From CAZFER01 sp964517495 (GTDB lineage Bacteria > Hinthialibacterota > Hinthialibacteria > Hinthialibacterales > Hinthialibacteraceae): a stretch of DNA of 64,000 nucleotides. The stretch spans positions 16,531 to 80,530 of the forward strand of contig CAZFER010000022.1 in the NCBI GenBank assembly GCA_964517495.1, read 5' to 3'. The translations under genes were made by a program, and so were the position numbers. Positions 60,559-64,000 of the stretch are shown piece after piece. The stretch's first letter is position 1. Every line of letters starts with the position of its first letter. The notes below the pieces were generated by a model. That model saw only the letters and a program-made list of their open reading frames with translations. It did not search any database and was not told where the DNA came from.

Positions 60559-61134
60559 TCAAACGTAATCCGGTTGATTGCCTGCTTTCCATTTGATATT
60601 ACAGCCCGCGCTGGGTTTTTGATCCTGGGTGATGTTTTTCCCAGCCAAAACGGCGTCCAATGCTTCACGCAAGTCTTTGCCCGTAACAGGCTTACCGTTG
60701 TCAGGACGGCTATCATCCAACTGGCCGCGATAAACCAATTTCTTATCCGGACCCAAAAGAAAGAAATCGGGAGTACAGGCCGCCCGGTAGGCCTTGGCGG
60801 TTTCCTGGGTCTCATCATAGAGATAGGGGAAAGGATAACCCGCGCTTTTCACTTCTTCCGCCATTTTCTCAGGGCTGTCATCAGGATAGTTCGCCACATC
60901 GTTTGAATTTATACCAACAATGCCAACCCCTTTGCTGATGTAATCTCTCCCCAACTGCGCCAATTCACCCCGTACATGCTTGACGAACGGGCAATGATTG
61001 CACATAAAGATGACCAACAGCGCTTTGGCATCCTTGAAATCACTTAAAGAAACTATATTCCCACTGGTATCCGGTAATGAAAAATCGGGCGCTTCTGTCC
61101 CTAGCGGTAACATCGTTGATGGAGTTAAAGCCAT
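60559..61134 (-). CDS. Thioredoxin-family (AhpC/TSA-like) redox protein
   Basis: 191 residues. N-terminal TEAPDFSLPDTSGNIVSLSDFKDAKALLVIFMCNHCPFVKHVRGEL; the active site is CNHC within the CPFVKH pattern typical of the thioredoxin-like group common in many bacteria. Later VGINSNDVANYPDDSPEKMAEE, CTPDFFLLGPDKKLVYRGQLDDSRP and a C-terminal SAGCNIKWKAGNQPDYV complete the subfamily. No signal peptide, so cytoplasmic; role in thiol redox defence. ATG 61134 with AGGAGG upstream. Confidence 0.93.
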   Translation of the reverse strand: MALTPSTMLPLGTEAPDFSLPDTSGNIVSLSDFKDAKALLVIFMCNHCPFVKHVRGELAQLGRDYISKGVGIVGINSNDVANYPDDSPEKMAEEVKSAGYPFPYLYDETQETAKAYRAACTPDFFLLGPDKKLVYRGQLDDSRPDNGKPVTGKDLREALDAVLAGKNITQDQKPSAGCNIKWKAGNQPDYV

Positions 61135-61378
61135 AAATACCTCCTTTATTCTTCTGAATAAAATGATTCATTTGATTTTGAATATGTGTACCATGTACAT
61201 TATAGATTGATTATAAATTGAAATGGATCATTAATCAGGTGTTATTAAAACAAAGGGCTAACAAAACTTAAATAAAAATAGACTACTTTTGAATCACACT
61301 TCACTACGATACGCTATAAAAATGTGAATAATATAATTTATGGATTTATATGCGACTGATTTTTCGCTGGAGACACGA

Positions 61379-62563
61379 ATGCGTAAAAACTATGTGATTG
61401 ACACAAGTGTTTTGTTGGATAATCCAAAAGCGATGCAAATACTGTATGACGGGGGAGAGAACAACATCTACTTAACCTACACCGTGGTGCGTGAACTGGA
61501 TGGCCTTAAGAAAGACAAACGGCTTGCCCCGGTGGTTTCGAGAGTGGTCCATGAGATTGAAGAGAATGGGTATATCAAACTAATCGGACTGGATAAACCC
61601 GGGCAATGTACCGGGGATTTGCAGATTCTGGAGGATATAAAGAATTCAAATATCAATCACCCGGTTTTAGTCACCAACGATGAACTGTTTCGGGTGATCT
61701 GCCGCTTTCACCGTATTCAAAGCGAACCGTTCAGCCAATCGATTCCCTATCAATCTGAATCCCAGTTGTATACTGGTTTTATCAGCGAAAACGATAAATT
61801 CATCCCCAATTCATTCACCTGGCTTAACGGCAAACCTTCAATCAATTTAACCCCGGATGATCGCAAACTGGTGGATTATGAACACAAGGTATGGAACGTC
61901 AGGCCCCAAAATGTGTATCAAAACCTCGCCTTTGAATTGCTTCTATCACAGCATATTCATTTGATCACCATTCAATCCAAAGCGGGGTACGGCAAATCGT
62001 ATATCACCCTGGCGGCCGCCATGCAGCAGGTGATCCAGGAAAAGATGTTTGAAAAAATCTACCTGGTTAAACCCACCATCGAGGTCGGCGAGAGCTTGGG
62101 CTTCCTGCCCGGTGATGTGGAGGATAAGGTCGATCCCTACGTGCGCTATTTAATCACTTTGATCTACAAACTTCATATGCAGCGGCGCAGCAAATGCAGC
62201 CGCATCTTTACCGAGGATTCCACCCCCCCAAAACTGAAACTCAATCCCGAGTATTTCGAGATCCTGCCGATCGCCTATATCCGCGGCATGAACATTGAAA
62301 ACGCCTTTGTGATTGTCGATGAAACCCAGAACCTCTCGCGGGTTGAGGTGCGCAGCCTCTTGACCCGCATGAGCCACGGCACCAAATGCCTGTGCCTGGG
62401 CGATGTGGAGCAGATCGACAACCGCTACTTGAACAAATTCAACAACGGCCTGAACTGGATCGTAAAAACCTGCCTGGGTGAACCCGGCTACGGCCACATC
62501 GTCCTCAAAGGCGACCGCAGCCGCGGCCCCATCTGCGATATGATCCTGAAAAACAATTTGTAA
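61379..62563 (+). CDS. PIN-PhoH family ATPase (YlaK-like)
   Basis: 394 residues from ATG 61379 (GGAG 7 bases upstream); an upstream ATG at 61340 lacks a ribosome site. PIN nuclease domain (1 to about 135) with acid residues in VIDTSVLLDN, YTVVRELDGLK and VLVTNDELFR. PhoH ATPase domain (about 190-394): Walker A TIQSKAGYGKSYITLAAA, KPTIEVGESLGFLPGDVEDKVDPY, Walker B FVIVDETQNLSRVEVRSLLTRM. PhoH2-like proteins act as RNA helicase/RNase. The protein has no neighbours of related function. Confidence 0.93.
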   Translation: MRKNYVIDTSVLLDNPKAMQILYDGGENNIYLTYTVVRELDGLKKDKRLAPVVSRVVHEIEENGYIKLIGLDKPGQCTGDLQILEDIKNSNINHPVLVTNDELFRVICRFHRIQSEPFSQSIPYQSESQLYTGFISENDKFIPNSFTWLNGKPSINLTPDDRKLVDYEHKVWNVRPQNVYQNLAFELLLSQHIHLITIQSKAGYGKSYITLAAAMQQVIQEKMFEKIYLVKPTIEVGESLGFLPGDVEDKVDPYVRYLITLIYKLHMQRRSKCSRIFTEDSTPPKLKLNPEYFEILPIAYIRGMNIENAFVIVDETQNLSRVEVRSLLTRMSHGTKCLCLGDVEQIDNRYLNKFNNGLNWIVKTCLGEPGYGHIVLKGDRSRGPICDMILKNNL

Positions 62564-62664
62564 TTGGAAGCGGATGATAATCTTCAATACATTCCCATTA
62601 CAATGTACGATTATTCATGTCGATTAGTTAAACCACACTGTATATTCGAAAGGAGCAAGAAAAA

Positions 62665-63363
62665 ATGATGAAAAAAGGATTCGCTTTATTTGTTAGCGCA
62701 TGTTTCGCTTTAACCACGATTGGTTGGGCGAGTGAGTTGGAAGTGCCACCCAAAAAACATCCCAAAAGCAAGGAATGGCAGTCGCTGTTCAAGGATGATT
62801 TATCCAACACCATTTACCCCAAAGATGTCTGGACCTTTGAAGATGGCGTATTGACCGCCAGCAAAGACCAGGCGATCTGGACCAAAAAAGACTACGATAA
62901 CTTCATCCTCGACCTGGAATTCAAAAACGCCGAGGGAACCAACAGCGGTGTGTTTGTCTACTGCAGCGACATCGAAAAATGGATAACCGAAGCTGTCGAA
63001 ATCCAAATCGCCGATGACTATTCCGAAAAATGGTCCAGCCAACCACGCAGCTGGCAGTGCGCAGCTATCTTCGGACACCTGCCCGCCAAAAAGAGCAATG
63101 TCAAAAACCCCGGCAAGTGGAACCGCATGACCATCACCTGCAAGGATAATATGATCCATGTCATGTTAAACGGCGAAATGGTCACCGTCATGAACATGAA
63201 AAAATGGACCAGCGCCAAAACCAATCCCGACGGCACCGAAATCCCCTCCTGGCTAAGCAAGCCCAAAGCAGAAATCTCCCAGGAAGGCAAAATCGGTTTC
63301 CAGGGCAAACACGCCGGCGCCCCCATCTATTTCCGTAATCTCAAGATCAAAGAGATTGAATAA
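62665..63363 (+). CDS. Secreted DUF1080 (3-keto-disaccharide hydrolase-like) protein
   Basis: 232 residues with signal peptide MMKKGFALFVSACFALTTIGWA. DUF1080 jelly-roll: LFKDDLSNTIYPKDVWTFEDGVLTASKDQAIWTKKDYDNFILDLEFKNAEGTNSGVFVYCSD, VEIQIADDYSEKWSSQPRSWQCAAIFGHLPAKKSNVKNPGKWNRMTITCKDNMIHVMLNGE and the final GKIGFQGKHAGAPIYFRNLKIKEIE. Family members bind or cleave oxidised sugars in the periplasm or outside. Intact relative of the broken tandem gene at 1-634. ATG at 62665 follows AAAGGAGC. Followed by a repeat-rich stretch. Confidence 0.92.
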   Translation: MMKKGFALFVSACFALTTIGWASELEVPPKKHPKSKEWQSLFKDDLSNTIYPKDVWTFEDGVLTASKDQAIWTKKDYDNFILDLEFKNAEGTNSGVFVYCSDIEKWITEAVEIQIADDYSEKWSSQPRSWQCAAIFGHLPAKKSNVKNPGKWNRMTITCKDNMIHVMLNGEMVTVMNMKKWTSAKTNPDGTEIPSWLSKPKAEISQEGKIGFQGKHAGAPIYFRNLKIKEIE

Positions 63364-63387
63364 TAATGCTCCATACCATGATCCACC

Positions 63388-63955
63388 AGGGAGGGCGAGG
63401 TTCCCACCGAGCCGGTTTCACGCATAACGACTCGGCAAAAACCATGCCCTCCAAAAAATGGTGGGTCACGCCGTGCACAACACGGCTTTTAACTCACTCT
63501 ACCTGCTACCTGCTACCTGCTTTACCCTCGAAAACCACCTTCGATATAACACCGGGGTGGCAAGGGCAAGACGACGAAGAAGTCATCCCTTGAGTCATCC
63601 CCTCATACGCATCTCTTCCCACAAACTCAAAGGCAACCCACCACGGGGAGCGGGCATCCCTGCCCGCTCGTCATACCCCCAAACCTAACATCATCTCCCA
63701 AACCAAACGTCAACGCCGTGTGCTGGGCTGGGCACCAAGGCTAAAACGCCGTTCTTTACCCTCGAAACCCACCTTAAATATAACTCATCTGTCAAAGCCA
63801 ATAATGTAGGGTAGGTTAAAAGCCGTGTCGTTTACGGCGTAACCCACCATTTTTACTGGCCACCCTGATTCAGACAAAATTTCCCTTTAATCCCCCAAAA
63901 ACGCCGGTCCTTCCCCCCTTTATAGAGGCACGCATCAAAACCCAGGAAAAGTACC
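63388..63955. repeat. Repeat-rich intergenic stretch
   Basis: Contains a GGGAGGGCGAGG repeat (63391-63415), an inverted pair related by GTGGGTCACG/GGTTACGCC-type hairpins at 63454-63492 and 63816-63854, three tandem CTACCTG units (63499-63519), a perfect GAGCGGGCA/TGCCCGCTC hairpin (63648-63669) and a TACCCTCGAAAxCCACCTT duplicate (about 63524 and 63759). Short ORFs across it look like translated repeats. No gene. Confidence 0.7.
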
Positions 63956-64000
63956 ATGACCAGAAAAAAACAACAACCCCACGCCTTCGAGCGTTTCATG
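63956..64000 (+). CDS. Start of a gene cut by the window end
   Basis: ATG 63956 preceded by CCAGGAAAAGTACC opens a frame of 15 codons (MTRKKQQPHAFERFM) to the edge. A real start is likely but the product cannot be identified. Confidence 0.5.
   Translation, partial: MTRKKQQPHAFERFM

Noticed and set aside
63499..63519. Tandem CTACCTG units as a CRISPR-like array
   Set aside because: Three directly adjacent 7-base repeats without spacers; a simple repeat. No CRISPR array was seen anywhere in the window.
63366..63688. Two ORFs of 75-76 codons after the DUF1080 gene
   Set aside because: They are translations of repeat units (Arg/Pro/Ser-rich) without ribosome sites.

Overview
The window reads as chromosomal DNA of a Gram-negative-type, probably uncultured heterotrophic bacterium. 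Evidence for an outer membrane is a phosphate-selective porin remnant and several lipoproteins. The mix of DUF1080 (3-keto-disaccharide hydrolase) proteins, a giant secreted FAD-dependent oxidoreductase, a neutral-ceramidase-like protein, a PhoH/PIN protein and many short palindromic repeats recalls Planctomycetota/PVC, Poribacteria or Omnitrophota-like genomes. There is no rRNA here, so I do not name a phylum. DNA is moderately AT-rich, with a much more AT-rich block at about 29.9-33.6 kb.

Layout. 1-2.3 kb: wreckage of an IS1634-like transposase fused in frame to a decayed DUF1080 gene, then a 0.9 kb non-coding stretch with a palindrome and a candidate structured RNA. 2.3-4.0 kb: ilvD with a strong terminator. 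4.0-6.5 kb: ABC exporter pair. 6.5-7.6 kb: overlapping toxin-antitoxin cluster (TumE-like toxin, HTH protein, ParE-like toxin) behind an inverted-repeat operator. 7.9-9.1 kb: M14 carboxypeptidase. 9.25-11.66 kb: infC-rpmI-rplT-pheS, with infC apparently starting at ATT. tRNA-Val(GAC) and a 55-residue four-cysteine protein follow.

12.4-23.9 kb is a phosphate operon on the minus strand. Behind a good promoter at 24.04 kb lie a secreted phosphatase/cytochrome c fusion, a frameshifted OprO/P-type porin, pstS, pstC, pstA, pstB and phoU, and finally a formyltransferase/propeller fusion. Phosphate handling recurs in PPK2 (42 kb) and a glycerophosphodiesterase-like protein (60 kb).

24.3-26.0 kb carries a phosphoribosyltransferase-like/DprA-like gene pair, the best candidate for an undescribed (possibly defence) system, next to a broken HigA antitoxin. 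26.4-28.6 kb is an Rrf2 regulator plus hybrid-cluster protein module with twin palindromic operators. 28.7-33.3 kb holds poorly characterised genes including the AT-rich block. 33.6-41.4 kb holds large secreted catabolic proteins (FAD oxidoreductase, a beta-rich secreted protein, an S9 peptidase). 41.5-49.7 kb: SUI1/YciH factor, PPK2, two unknown lipoproteins separated by a MITE-like element, ceramidase-like enzyme, Maf, a bifunctional-nuclease-family protein and a small hypothetical. 49.7-61.1 kb: O-antigen ligase, a histidine kinase/response regulator pair, PriA, a mono-haem lipoprotein, tRNA-Glu(TTC), a membrane protein, a REC-phosphatase regulator, a GDPD-like protein and a thioredoxin-like protein. 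61.3-64 kb: PIN-PhoH ATPase, an intact DUF1080 protein, a repeat-rich stretch and the first codons of another gene.

Several repeat families punctuate the window: a TCAGCCA/TGGCTGA-bounded element (20.3 and 57.0 kb), a 122-bp MITE-like element (44.1 kb), GGGAGGGCGAGG-type repeats (43.0 and 63.4 kb) and GTGGGTCACG-type hairpins (63.5 and 63.8 kb).
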